From Natrinema salsiterrestre (GTDB taxonomy: Archaea > Halobacteriota > Halobacteria > Halobacteriales > Natrialbaceae), in contig NZ_JAMQOT010000011.1 in the NCBI RefSeq assembly GCF_029502005.1, positions 1 to 64,000 of the forward strand: a stretch of 64,000 nt of DNA, written 5' to 3'. The notes under the pieces were generated by a model that saw nothing but the letters and a program-made list of their open reading frames with translations, was not told where the DNA came from and did no database searches. The number at the start of each line of letters is the position of its first letter. Position 1 is the stretch's first letter. Both the position numbers and the translations under genes were made by a program. Shown piece by piece: positions 1 to 8,465 of this stretch.

Positions 1-104
1 GTCGATACGGATCCGCTGTCAGGCCACGCGCCTGGTACCGAGAATTCCGCGAGCTGGTGCTCACCGCCGCCGTCTACAACCTTGAACGCTCCATCAAACA
101 GTGA
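1..104 (+). CDS. IS5-type transposase, C-terminal fragment (runs in from the left edge)
   Basis: Reading from base 3, a frame encodes about 33 residues ending at TGA 102-104. It contains the stretch RPRAWYREFRELVLTAAVYN followed by LERSIKQ. This is the usual C-terminal end of haloarchaeal IS5-group DDE transposases, where an arginine-rich strand leads into a helix ending in a form of N-hydrophobic-E-x-hydrophobic-K. Only the tail is inside the window, so the catalytic residues cannot be checked. It lies directly beside another insertion sequence on the opposite strand, so the left edge is a nest of mobile DNA. The assignment rests on the short tail and is an inference. Confidence 0.5.
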   Translation, partial: RYGSAVRPRAWYREFRELVLTAAVYNLERSIKQ

Positions 105-234
105 TCGCAACCGGATTCAACAAGGCAATCCTTACCGATCGCATCTACTGGGCGGACGTGCGAAATTGCGTAGATTCTGCCGCTCCTGATTAGGGTTGTC
201 ACTCCCAAACGGCGGACTCAGGGGGATCAGCCGG

Positions 235-1821
235 TTAGTCGTGTGGAATCAACGACGAGGCAACGAGCTCAACACACTCACCCGCAGTAATCACAGGTGC
301 GTAGTCCATCTCACCTCCCACACTCGCTTTCAGCAGGAAGTCGGTGAGCCGCCAGATATTGTACAAGAGGACCGCGAAAACGAAGTAGAACAAACGAATG
401 CGGTAGTCTTTCGAGGAGGTCTTCGCGAGAAAATCACCTTTGATCGATTTGTACTCACTCTCGATCTGCCACCGGCGGCTGTAGCGCTGACAGAATGTCT
501 CGGCTTCCTCAGGACCGACTCGTAGATTCGTCGCGAAGACGGCCGTTCCCTCCCCACTCGTCGACGGCACGTACAGGAGCCGCATTGGATGCGATCCAGA
601 TTCTACATGGATAGAAGCCGACTCAACAGCCACCTCTTGGTCGTCTCCCTCCATTTGTTCGAGCACATCCCGTTCGGAGCTTGAGACTCGCTTCGGAATG
701 AGGTAGTTCACATCGAGGTTTGAGAGTGTCTGGAACACTTGTATCGAGTCAAACTCTCGATCACACAGCACCGTCTCGATCGGAACTTGTTCTTTCGCTC
801 GTCGAACGAGCCGTCGCACAGTACGATGGATCTGATTCGACGGGTTCTCATCCCACTCGGAACTCTCACGGACCGGCTCAACCGCCAGAACGAGCGGGAT
901 GTTCTGCCCGATGATCGAGAGGGTTGCGAATTTGAATGCTCGACCGTCTCTGTCCTTGGTCCCGCTGACCATCGGCATTCCTTCGACCTCTCCGTAATAG
1001 GGAATAGTCGTGATATCGATTGCAGCGGTGACCGGCCTTCGAAAGGATGCTTCCGAGGCGATCACGGAGAGCAAGCGATCCGTTGTCTCGTTGAATCCGT
1101 TCACGAGTTCTTCGGGATCGAACTGCTTGACGGCGCGGAGGTGGGTATCACCATGGGGGCTGTACTCTTCGCCATGGCGATATTGGAAGCGAGTCGCTCC
1201 CTGCGCAGTTCCACAGTGGACCATCCCCATGAACGTCTGTAGCTCAAAGAATTGTGTGTCCTCGTACGAGGCGTTCGACGCCCGACCAGAGTCGAAGTGA
1301 CCGAAGGCGTGATCACGCGCGAGGCGCGTTGTCTGGATGATCTCCTCCTGTGAGAAGGATTTGTCTTCTACTGGATCTGCGGCTTCTTGCTCATCGTCGA
1401 CGATCTCTGCCTTAGGCCGCACCTCCGGCGCTGAGATGTCGCGATCGTGGACTTCCTTGATGACGTAGTGGGCGGCTGTGGTGACGAACTCCCGGGTCGC
1501 CTCGTCGAACCGGTTACGCCAGGTCCGCGAGAGCACCGATTCGTCGGGGATTTTCTCCAAGTCGAAGACAACTGCGAGTTCGGGATACTGGGCGAGCGAA
1601 CGGTAGCTTTCGCCAGTGAGTTCGCGGTAGAGTAACAAGCGTACCATCCCCTCGAACGAGTGCGGTGCTGGATGCCACTCTGGGTAGCCGTCATTGAGCG
1701 AATCGAACGGCCCCTCCAGAGTTCGAAGAGCCGTGCAGAGGGACTGATCGGCTTTGAGTGCCTCTGTGAGTGTCAACCCGACAAGGTAGGCGTCGGTCAA
1801 TCGGTGCTCCTGAGAAGTCAT
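235..1821 (-). mobile_element. IS4/ISH3-type DDE transposase (528 aa)
   Basis: A full-length DDE transposase of the RNase H-like fold. Visible catalytic features are the first Asp in AAIDITTIPYYG, the second Asp in VLCDREFD, and the C-terminal signature YSRRWQIESEYKSIK. That last stretch fits the IS4-family Y-x2-R-x3-E-x6-K rule exactly. The N-terminal 150 residues carry a helical DNA-binding region, followed by an acidic linker. The frame is open throughout, so the element may be active. Terminal inverted repeats could not be fixed: the 9-base match GATTCAACA at 114-122 and its complement at 1889-1897 are the best candidates but are weak. At 528 residues it is longer than classic ISH3 transposases (about 390), so the exact family label is uncertain. 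Confidence 0.8.
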
Positions 1822-2225
1822 GTGAGCTATCCCATCAGCCAGTCACACAAGCGGCGCGATCCCATCCTCTTTGCGCAGGAACCGCTGCTGTTGAATCGGT
1901 CAGCACAAACAAGTACTCTGTAAGTCTCGCAGCTACGCTTCGTTCACTCATAGCTAACACCTTCATTGATGATGACTCAATCATCCTGCTCGACGTTGAG
2001 GGTGAGAAACTGGTCGGGAGATTCTGGAATCAACTATGCTGAGATAACTCGTGTGAGGACAACCAGCTTCTCAAGAAGAGGCGCGGCGTGAGTGGGAAAA
2101 CTGGCATCTATAGCCCGTTAAATCGGTTTACAGAGTGCCATCTATCCAAACTGCACCGATTTTCTGATTCCGAATACCAACCGTATGCAATCGAAAAACC
2201 CCTCCTAAAGCGATCAGGCAGAGTT
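1822..2225. other. Intergenic region with no recognisable gene
   Basis: About 400 bases between the transposase start and the stop of the CopB-like ATPase. It includes the upstream end of the insertion sequence (near 1890-1900). A short open stretch (about 1900-2042, plus strand) reads out a peptide containing IANTFIDDDSIILLDVEGEK, which I cannot assign to a family. No convincing promoter, RNA or repeat was seen. Confidence 0.4.
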
Positions 2226-4508
2226 TCAGTCTGCAGTTTGGGTGCTAGTGGATGGTGTCACTCCTGGAAGCTCGGGGATGGATAGATCCACCCGGCGGAG
2301 CAGTTGCGCGTTGATGGCGACGATTACTGTACTCAACGACATCAGAAGCGCACCCACAGCGGGAGACAGCAGAATCCCGATCGGTGCCAACACGCCTGCT
2401 GCGAGCGGAATCGCGAACACGTTGTAGCCGGCGGCCCAGACGATGTTCTCCTGCATCTTCCGGTAGCTCGCCTTACTGAGTTTCACGAGTCGCACTACAT
2501 CCATCGGGTTGTTCTGCACGAGAATGACATCCGCCGACTGGACGGCGACGTCGGTGCCGCTCCCGATGGCGATCCCGACGTCGGCTCGCGTCAGCGCCGG
2601 CGCATCGTTTACACCGTCACCAACCATCCCCACGAGCTTCCCCTGGTCTTGGAGTTCCTGGACTTTCTCGTCTTTGTCTTCGGGGAGGACCTCGGCGAAC
2701 ACCGTGTCGATGCCCAGTTCGTCAGCGACAGCGTTGGCGACGTCCTGGGAGTCGCCAGTCAGCATCGCCACTTCGATTCCCAGATCGTGGAGGGCGTCGA
2801 CGACGCGGAAACTCTCTTCACGGATTACGTCGGCCATCGCGAACGCGGCGATCAACTCACTGTCACGAACGAGATACACCACCGTTTGAGCGTTCTGTCC
2901 CGCCTCGTCAGCGAAGCGCTGGAGATGGGCGGGGATCTCGCTATCGAGCTGGGTCAACAGGTTCGGCCCACCGACGTACACCTCGTTTCCATCGACGTTT
3001 GCGCGAACCCCTCGCCCTTTGATCGCCTCGAAGGCGGTCGCGTCGGGAGTAGTTAGGTCTCGCTCGTCGGCGGCCTCGCGAATCGCTCGCGCGATCATGT
3101 GTTCGGAGTCACTCTCGACGGCTGCCGCCAGCCCGAGCGCGTCGTCCTCGTCGACGCCGTTGACGGTCGCCATATCCACGACGCCGTGTTCGCCCTCGGT
3201 AAGCGTCCCTGTCTTGTCGAAGATGATCGCGTCCAGATTCCGTGCGTCTTCCATCGCGATGCGGTCGCGAACGAGCATCCCGTTGCGAGCGGCGAGCGAC
3301 GTGTTGATCGCGACGACCAGCGGAATGGCGAGCCCGAGGGCGTGCGGGCAGGCGATGACGAGCACCGTCACGACTCGCTCGATGACGGTCGCGTCGAACG
3401 AGACCGCGACGGTCCACGCAATCGCCGTCACGACTGCCGCCCCGAGCGCGACGTAGAACAGCCAGCCTGCCGCCCGGTCGGCCAGTACCTGCGTCTTGGA
3501 CTTGCTCTGCTGGGCTTCCTCGACGAGACGCATGATGCCCGCCAGCGTCGTCTCCTCGCCCGTCGCGCCAACACGGACGCGGAGACTACCATCGCCGTTG
3601 ATGGTGCCGCCGATGACCTCGTCGCCAGGCTCCTTCGAGACGGGCTTGGACTCGCCAGTGATCATCGACTCGTTGACGTCCGAATCACCTTCCTCGACGG
3701 TGCCGTCAGCAGGGACACTTGCGCCCGGCCGGACGAGCACGAGATCGCCTTCCGAGAGCTCCCTGACGGGAACCTCCTCGGTTTCTCCGTCGTCGGTAAT
3801 ACGCTCGGCGGTGTCTGGCATCAGTTTCGCCAGTTCGTCGACCGCGCTGGAGGCCCGCCGGACCGACCGCATCTCGATCCAGTGGCCCAGCAGCATGATG
3901 TCGATCAGCGTGACGAGTTCCCAGAAAAACGCAGACTGCGTCGGGAAGACCACGCTCGCGAGACTGTAGACGAACGCGACGGTGATCGCCATCGAGATCA
4001 ACGTCATCATCCCCGGCGACCGGTCTTTCAGCTCCGGCACCGCCATCTGGAGGAACGGCATCCCACCGTACGCGAAGACGATGACCGCGAAGACGGGGTT
4101 GATCCACTCGCTGCCCGGGAACGCGGGGACGGAGAACCCGAGCCACTCCTGCAGCATTTCGCTGTATAGCAGGACTGGGATCGACAGGAGCGTCGAGACG
4201 AAGAAGCGCCGGCGGAACATCTGCTCGTGGCCCTCGTGCATCCCGCCATGCCCCTCACCGTGGCCCTCATGGGAACCGTGGTCGTGTCCTTCGCCCTCGT
4301 GTCCAGCGTGCTCGTGCTGCTCGTCGAGCACCGTCTCACTCTCCGCAGCAGGGTGTGCCTCTTCTTCCAGTAGCTCCTGTTCTACCCGCTGCTCGTCCGA
4401 CTCGGCGTCCGATTCATCCTGCTCGCCGTGTTCGTGCTGGTGACTGCTGTCGTCCTGCTGGTGTTCCCCTCCAGGGGGATTCTCATTTGTATCTTTGTGG
4501 TCGTCCAT
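2226..4508 (-). CDS. copB: CopB-type copper-exporting P1B ATPase (CPH motif)
   Basis: A 760-residue heavy-metal P-type ATPase that pumps copper out across the cytoplasmic membrane. The start is placed at ATG 4508; an upstream in-frame extension to 4604 looks like non-coding read-through. Residues 1-100 are acidic and very rich in His ([25 protein letters not shown] is split by this region's charge pattern). This replaces an HMA domain. The membrane metal site is CPH at 387-389, the phosphorylated Asp is D431 in DKTGT, and the hinge motif [12 protein letters not shown] is present. CPH plus a His-rich N-terminus is the hallmark of the CopB subgroup (P1B-3), classically linked to Cu(II)/Cu(I) export. 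It lies 132 bases downstream of an HMA chaperone on the same strand, probably in one operon. Confidence 0.88.
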   Translation of the reverse strand: MDDHKDTNENPPGGEHQQDDSSHQHEHGEQDESDAESDEQRVEQELLEEEAHPAAESETVLDEQHEHAGHEGEGHDHGSHEGHGEGHGGMHEGHEQMFRRRFFVSTLLSIPVLLYSEMLQEWLGFSVPAFPGSEWINPVFAVIVFAYGGMPFLQMAVPELKDRSPGMMTLISMAITVAFVYSLASVVFPTQSAFFWELVTLIDIMLLGHWIEMRSVRRASSAVDELAKLMPDTAERITDDGETEEVPVRELSEGDLVLVRPGASVPADGTVEEGDSDVNESMITGESKPVSKEPGDEVIGGTINGDGSLRVRVGATGEETTLAGIMRLVEEAQQSKSKTQVLADRAAGWLFYVALGAAVVTAIAWTVAVSFDATVIERVVTVLVIACPHALGLAIPLVVAINTSLAARNGMLVRDRIAMEDARNLDAIIFDKTGTLTEGEHGVVDMATVNGVDEDDALGLAAAVESDSEHMIARAIREAADERDLTTPDATAFEAIKGRGVRANVDGNEVYVGGPNLLTQLDSEIPAHLQRFADEAGQNAQTVVYLVRDSELIAAFAMADVIREESFRVVDALHDLGIEVAMLTGDSQDVANAVADELGIDTVFAEVLPEDKDEKVQELQDQGKLVGMVGDGVNDAPALTRADVGIAIGSGTDVAVQSADVILVQNNPMDVVRLVKLSKASYRKMQENIVWAAGYNVFAIPLAAGVLAPIGILLSPAVGALLMSLSTVIVAINAQLLRRVDLSIPELPGVTPSTSTQTAD

Positions 4509-4640
4509 AGCCCATATTCTCTGTAGAGGTGGATCCGCTGGCCCCCTGAATCTTCCCCACTGAAACTGTACAGCAGGACCAGCGTAGCGAAGCTTCAAAG
4601 ACAACGGTTGGCCGTTGTCTCGGAGTGGTCCGCGCGATTC

Positions 4641-4838
4641 TCAGGCGTAAGCGGTGTACCCGGCGTCTTCGACGGCCTCCACGAGAGCTGTGACATTTGC
4701 CTCACCATCGACGCTCGCCTGTTCGCTCTCCCTGTCGACGGTCACGTCAGTCACGCCGGATACCTCTTCGAGGGCCTCTTCGACCGTCTGCTCACAGTGA
4801 CCGCACGTCATGCCTTCCACGATGATCGTCGTCGTCAT
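4641..4838 (-). CDS. copZ: HMA-domain copper chaperone, CopZ-like
   Basis: A 65-residue single HMA domain with a ferredoxin-like fold. The metal site is GMTCGHC (Cys-x2-Cys). The start at ATG 4838 is preferred over ATG 4850 because it aligns with the paralogue at 11321-11518 (MTTTIIVEGMTC against MTQTITVEGMTC). It very likely carries Cu(I) in the cytoplasm and hands it to an ATPase. It sits upstream of the CopB-like gene on the same strand. CopB enzymes lack an HMA domain, so this chaperone may serve that pump or the CopA further along. Proteins of this kind are the smallest readable part of haloarchaeal copper systems. Confidence 0.88.
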   Translation of the reverse strand: MTTTIIVEGMTCGHCEQTVEEALEEVSGVTDVTVDRESEQASVDGEANVTALVEAVEDAGYTAYA

Positions 4839-4984
4839 ACAGGGATACACACGGCCTCCTCTCTTTAGCGGATTTCCCCTTCGATCATACTGATATCGTG
4901 GGGCTCAAACTTTAGATTCAAAGTGATACCTGCGGCCGTAACGAACTAGACATCGGATGCGCCAGGTGTCAATAGCGAGGTGGC

Positions 4985-5380
4985 TCAAGTATCGTTGTGA
5001 CGCTCTCTGTACGTCTTCGCCGCTAAAAAGACATAGAGTGCGCCGATAGCCCGAATGCCCAAGCGGAATCGCTCGTTCCATTCTATCGACTCTGGACGCT
5101 CGTACAGGAACGCGGTGGCAAATCTCTGATACAGGTCGGGAAATAAGAGGACTATCGCACCGAACACGCCGGTAAGATTCATCAGCAATGCGTATGCTCG
5201 CCCGTTAAAGAGTGAAAGCGCAGCTATCAGAACACCCTCCGACCGGACTGCTGGACGTATCCACCCTCTCACTGTTCCCTCGTCTGGATTCGAAATGGCG
5301 AGTTTCTCGAAGAGCTCGACGATTTCGTCCGGGAACAGCGCTGAGATAGCGCCGAGGACACCGACGAGTGTTCGAATCAT
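4985..5380 (-). CDS. Small membrane protein of unknown function
   Basis: A 131-residue protein, or 143 if translation begins at 5416. It has three or four hydrophobic helices: an N-terminal one (RTLVGVLGAISALFP), a central pair around GRAYALLMNLTGVFGAIVLLFP, and a C-terminal one (RAIGALYVFLAA). Two segments each begin with a Leu/Val-Gly start and end in LFPD, suggesting an internal duplication. I do not recognise the family. The ATG at 5380 is preferred because the twelve residues before it look untranslated. It lies alone between the copper chaperone and a regulator/membrane pair. Confidence 0.55.
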   Translation of the reverse strand: MIRTLVGVLGAISALFPDEIVELFEKLAISNPDEGTVRGWIRPAVRSEGVLIAALSLFNGRAYALLMNLTGVFGAIVLLFPDLYQRFATAFLYERPESIEWNERFRLGIRAIGALYVFLAAKTYRERHNDT

Positions 5381-5517
5381 ACGATATGGTACGACCGATA
5401 TGGATATAACTCCCACTGCGACGCTACACTATCGAGAACGAGGGGAGTCCGAACAGTAGCGGCTTCGAACCGGGCACGACGCGCAGAGGCCGCTTGTCGA
5501 ATGGGCGTCCTGAATCC

Positions 5518-5793
5518 TTATGGATTCGGGGCATACAGGGCGTAGAGGATAGACAGCATCCCGGCTGCGGTGACGAGTGCTGCGACGAATCCTGCTTCGA
5601 AGATCGACACCTGGAGGAGTTCGAAGAGGACGCCTTCAAGGAGGCCGCCAAGCCCGACCAATGCGAAGCCGGCGGCGACGTACAGGAGTAACTGCGTGTG
5701 ATGTCGTTGGTACCCGCGATAGGCCTGATATGCGATGACCAGTGCTAACGCGGTCGTGAACAGTTTGCCGATGACGAATAGCGTGTGGTCCAT
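5518..5793 (-). CDS. DUF7521-like small membrane protein
   Basis: A 91-residue protein with three predicted membrane helices: residues about 5-25, 35-58 and 68-86. It begins only 3 bases after the stop of the winged-helix regulator at 5797-6147, so the two are almost certainly co-transcribed and functionally linked. Haloarchaea carry many such pairs of an ArsR-like regulator and a short DUF7521-type membrane protein. Whether the membrane partner senses a signal for the regulator is not established. There are no metal-binding residues that would tie it to copper. Confidence 0.65.
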   Translation of the reverse strand: MDHTLFVIGKLFTTALALVIAYQAYRGYQRHHTQLLLYVAAGFALVGLGGLLEGVLFELLQVSIFEAGFVAALVTAAGMLSILYALYAPNP

Positions 5794-5796
5794 GAT

Positions 5797-6147
5797 TCAG
5801 TCTCCCCGCATTTCCTCGAAGATGGTCGTAATCCGGTCGGCGGGGTCAGGCTGGATGTCGATGTTGACGTCGAAGCCCTCCGCCTGCAGGAGGATTTCGA
5901 TGCGTTCGAGGCGCGCCTCATACTCGCTGTAGTGCCGTCCCCCGGGGTCGACGTGCGTATACTCCTCGAGGAGGCCCTGCTCGACGAGGCGGGTGACACG
6001 GCGCGAGACGGTCGGGCGTGACATGTCACATTCCTCGCTGAGCTCCTTCGCAGACAGGCGGTCGGTCTTCGTCGCCACGAGGATGTCGCGGGCGTACTCG
6101 TCGTCGAGTGTCGCGAAGATTTCCGACGGGTCGGCCTCCTCAGTCAC
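5797..6147 (-). CDS. Winged-helix (ArsR-like) transcriptional regulator
   Basis: A 116-residue regulator. An N-terminal winged helix-turn-helix occupies residues about 7-70 (DEYARDILVAT, then LSAKELSEECDMSRPTVSRR as recognition region, then the wing EYTHVDPGGRHYS). A short C-terminal extension follows, with a helix likely to dimerise. No Cys or His cluster for metal sensing is visible. It leads a two-gene operon with the small membrane protein. A TATA-like element (TAATATAG at about 6172-6180, reading CTATATTA on the minus strand) sits about 27 bases upstream of the start, fitting a leaderless or nearly leaderless haloarchaeal transcript. It diverges from the DoxX gene at 6262 and could control it. 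Confidence 0.8.
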   Translation of the reverse strand: MTEEADPSEIFATLDDEYARDILVATKTDRLSAKELSEECDMSRPTVSRRVTRLVEQGLLEEYTHVDPGGRHYSEYEARLERIEILLQAEGFDVNIDIQPDPADRITTIFEEMRGD

Positions 6148-6261
6148 ACGTCTCTACTCGCGACAGGAGCGTAATATAGCCCGCCGATTTTCTGACCCAG
6201 AACGCCGGCTCGCCGTTATATCGTCTCTGCCTCCGTACTGATAGTTGAAGGTGCAATAACT
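6148..6261. promoter_or_regulatory. Divergent promoter region between regulator and DoxX genes
   Basis: A 114-base spacer between two divergent starts. It holds TAATATAGC (6172-6180), suited to the leftward regulator, and GTTATATCG (around 6214-6222), suited to rightward transcription towards the DoxX gene. Both are AT-rich boxes of archaeal TATA type. Their spacing to the starts (about 25-45 bases) is plausible. The assignment is by eye only. Confidence 0.45.
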
Positions 6262-6822
6262 ATGTCCACACTCGACTCCGGCATGAATCAGCTCGAGAGC
6301 AGAGTCGGCGGTCTGACCGTCGGCGGGAAAGTTCACAGTCTCAGTGCGTGGTTCGTGCTCGCGCTCCGTCTCATGATGGGCTACGCGTTCGCGTACTCCG
6401 GGTTCACGAAGATCACCGGCGAGTTCGCCGCGGGCGGTTACCTCACGAACGTCGCGGCGACGAACGGCAACCCGCTCGCGGGGATGTTCGCGTGGATGGG
6501 GAGTACGCCGTGGTTCGTCGAGTTCGCGAACGTGGCCGTCCCGTGGGGCGAGCTGTTCATCGGCCTCGGCCTGCTCGTCGGCGCGTTCGTCCGCCTCGCG
6601 GCGTTCTTCGGCGCGCTCATGATGCTCATGTTCTACTTCGGGAACTGGGACATGAGCCACGGGTTCATCAACGGGGACTTCGCGTACATGCTCGTGTTCC
6701 TCGCGGTCGCCGCGTTCGCCGCGGGCCGCATCCTGGGCCTCGACCAGTACATCGAGAACTACGACGTCGGTGGCGAGACGCTCGTTGAGCGCTACCCCGC
6801 CCTCGAATACATCCTCGGCTAA
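6262..6822 (+). CDS. DoxX family membrane protein
   Basis: A 186-residue integral membrane protein of the DoxX/DoxD family with four helices. An N-terminal hydrophilic stretch (1-30) is followed by the family core: LALRLMMGYAFAYSGFTKI, then FVEFANVAVPWGELFIGLGL, and AAFFGALMMLMFYFGN. DoxX proteins accompany quinone and sulfur redox enzymes in some archaea, but the role in haloarchaea is unknown. Thirty bases downstream begins a SHOCT-domain membrane protein on the same strand. A second DoxX gene lies at 17713-18246. The ATG at 6262 follows the TATA-like box at about 6215. Confidence 0.85.
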   Translation: MSTLDSGMNQLESRVGGLTVGGKVHSLSAWFVLALRLMMGYAFAYSGFTKITGEFAAGGYLTNVAATNGNPLAGMFAWMGSTPWFVEFANVAVPWGELFIGLGLLVGAFVRLAAFFGALMMLMFYFGNWDMSHGFINGDFAYMLVFLAVAAFAAGRILGLDQYIENYDVGGETLVERYPALEYILG

Positions 6823-6852
6823 CCACGCCGAACTCTCTTCAGGAGTACAATA

Positions 6853-7251
6853 ATGCAAAATCCAATTCAAGCACGCGGGATTCGTTCTCTGGGACTCATC
6901 GTCATCGGAGCACTGACGCTAGCCGTCATCATTGGAATGACTCTGACGCACGCTGCTGTTCCAGATACAGTGATGTGGGACTGGCATGACGGGATGTGGA
7001 ATGATGGTCACATGGCCGGGTGGGGAATATGGAGCTGGGGGATGATGTTGATCGGTTTGCTGTGGATGGCACTTCTGATCGCCCTTCCCGTCTACATCGT
7101 CTACTGGCTGACAACGCGGTCGCCATCGGACGGCCCCACCGAGGATAGCGCACTCGCTGTCCTCCAGGAACGGTACGCTCGCGGCGAAATCGACGACGAG
7201 GAGTTCGAACGCCGGCGCGCCCGACTCACGCCTGACGGCGGCCGTTACTGA
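6853..7251 (+). CDS. SHOCT-domain membrane protein
   Basis: A 132-residue protein. Two membrane helices (about 12-32 and 55-82) flank a short external loop rich in Trp, Met, His and Gly (MWDWHDGMWNDGHMAGW). A cytoplasmic C-terminal SHOCT domain follows, with the typical helix LAVLQERYARGEIDDEEFER. SHOCT is a short helical module usually at protein ends that mediates oligomer contacts. The Met/His-rich loop could bind copper, and the same layout recurs at 27454, 28336 and 26471 in this window. It follows the DoxX gene by 30 bases and is likely co-transcribed with it. Confidence 0.75.
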   Translation: MQNPIQARGIRSLGLIVIGALTLAVIIGMTLTHAAVPDTVMWDWHDGMWNDGHMAGWGIWSWGMMLIGLLWMALLIALPVYIVYWLTTRSPSDGPTEDSALAVLQERYARGEIDDEEFERRRARLTPDGGRY

Positions 7252-7262
7252 CTGTTCTTCCC

Positions 7263-7712
7263 CTATTCGTCGACTTCCGTCTTCACGACGGTCGCTGGGC
7301 GGGTCGTCAATCGAAGGACGCGGTCGGTCACGCTTCCGAGCAAGGCCCGGTATTCTTCCGGCCGGTGTTTCGTTCCAAGTACAAGTAGATCCATATCTTC
7401 GGCATCAGCATACCGTACAATCGTCTCAGCCGGTCGGCCGTGCTCAATTGCTTTGACAACATTGACACCGACCTCCTTCGCTTTATATTGGATGTCTGCG
7501 ATTGTTTCCGTTCCAAGTTCTTCGAGGCCATGTTCTGGGCCTTCGGCTTCATCAACGTACTCGTCACCGCTGTATGCTGTTACGACGTCCTCATCGACTA
7601 CATACAGAACATGAAGATCGGCATTATGGGCCTCTGCTAGCGCGATAGCATGGGATTCAGCTTCCTCAGAAGCAACTGTCCCGTCAGTCGAGAGCAAAAC
7701 CGTATCGTACAT
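7263..7712 (-). CDS. UspA family universal stress protein
   Basis: A 149-residue single-domain Usp. It has the usual start MYDTVLLSTDGTVASEEA and a C-terminal half with DLLVLGTKHRPEEYRALLGS leading to the final strand ATVVKTE. In ATP-binding Usps the loop reads G-x2-G-x9-G-(S/T); here the second Gly is His, so nucleotide binding may be altered. A role in stress survival is the family expectation only. It is convergent with the SHOCT gene (11-base gap) and diverges from the CBS gene at 7897. Confidence 0.85.
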   Translation of the reverse strand: MYDTVLLSTDGTVASEEAESHAIALAEAHNADLHVLYVVDEDVVTAYSGDEYVDEAEGPEHGLEELGTETIADIQYKAKEVGVNVVKAIEHGRPAETIVRYADAEDMDLLVLGTKHRPEEYRALLGSVTDRVLRLTTRPATVVKTEVDE

Positions 7713-7896
7713 TTCTCTTTACTTATTGAGACTAGATTATAAAAGCCAGCGCTCTTGGATAGTGGCGTAGCTGGTAACACTTTTTGTAACTTCACAAAGT
7801 TTGGAGATTGTCGTCTCTCACGGTTGAAGAGTGGAGGATTTCTATGACGACCAGCTGATGCTAAGCTATTTCCTGTTATGAGTCGTACTGATTAGC

Positions 7897-8397
7897 ATGG
7901 GTACCAGACCAACTGACCTCCGGATGGATATTGGTCGTATTGCTGATGAGTCGGTCGCCCGTGTCACGCCTGACGCCACGGTTGCCGAGATCGCTCACAC
8001 GATGATCTCCCAATCGCGGTGTGCCAGGTACGTGGTCGTCGAAGAATCCGATCAGATCTCTGGTATCATCACCGATCGAGACCTGATTGCTAACCTGCTC
8101 ACCGAGGAAAGCGAGTTAAGTGTGCTCACAGCCGAGACGAGTGGAGACGACGTACGAGCTGCTGACGTGATGACGCGTGACCCACTTACTGTGCCAGCAG
8201 ATGCTGAGATTCCAAAAGTCCTGAGACAAATGAACGAAGCGGGTGCTCGACACGTCCCGGTTGTTGAAGACGGGAGCGTTATCGGGATGATCACTCTGGA
8301 CGATTTAATTACGCATGTTGCTGGTGAGAGCGCACACGTTTCAGCTCAGATGGATAACGTAGCGGGCATCATCCGAACAGAGTCTACGCACGATTGA
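7897..8397 (+). CDS. CBS-domain pair protein
   Basis: A 166-residue protein made almost wholly of two CBS motifs, which form one Bateman module. CBS1 covers about 14-70 (ending in SGIITDRDLI) and CBS2 about 88-146 (ADVMTRDPLTVPADAEIPKV to IGMITLDDLITHV). Bateman modules bind adenosine nucleotides and act as energy sensors, but no catalytic partner is fused here. An alternative start is ATG 7924. It faces the aconitase gene convergently, separated by 68 bases. Confidence 0.85.
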   Translation: MGTRPTDLRMDIGRIADESVARVTPDATVAEIAHTMISQSRCARYVVVEESDQISGIITDRDLIANLLTEESELSVLTAETSGDDVRAADVMTRDPLTVPADAEIPKVLRQMNEAGARHVPVVEDGSVIGMITLDDLITHVAGESAHVSAQMDNVAGIIRTESTHD

Positions 8398-8465
8398 AAC
8401 GCTAATTTGGACTCAAAGTTTTTCGTGTTGCTTGTGCTTCCAGAAATAGAGTCAGTTGAGAGAGA

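Noticed and set aside
114-1897. GATTCAACA matches as terminal inverted repeats of the left insertion sequence
   Set aside because: Only nine bases match, flanks diverge, and no target duplication was found; kept as a weak note only.
3099-4169. Long plus-strand open frame (356 codons) across the CopB-like gene
   Set aside because: Antisense to a clear P-type ATPase with intact motifs; composition is Arg/Asp-rich read-through typical of GC-rich shadows.
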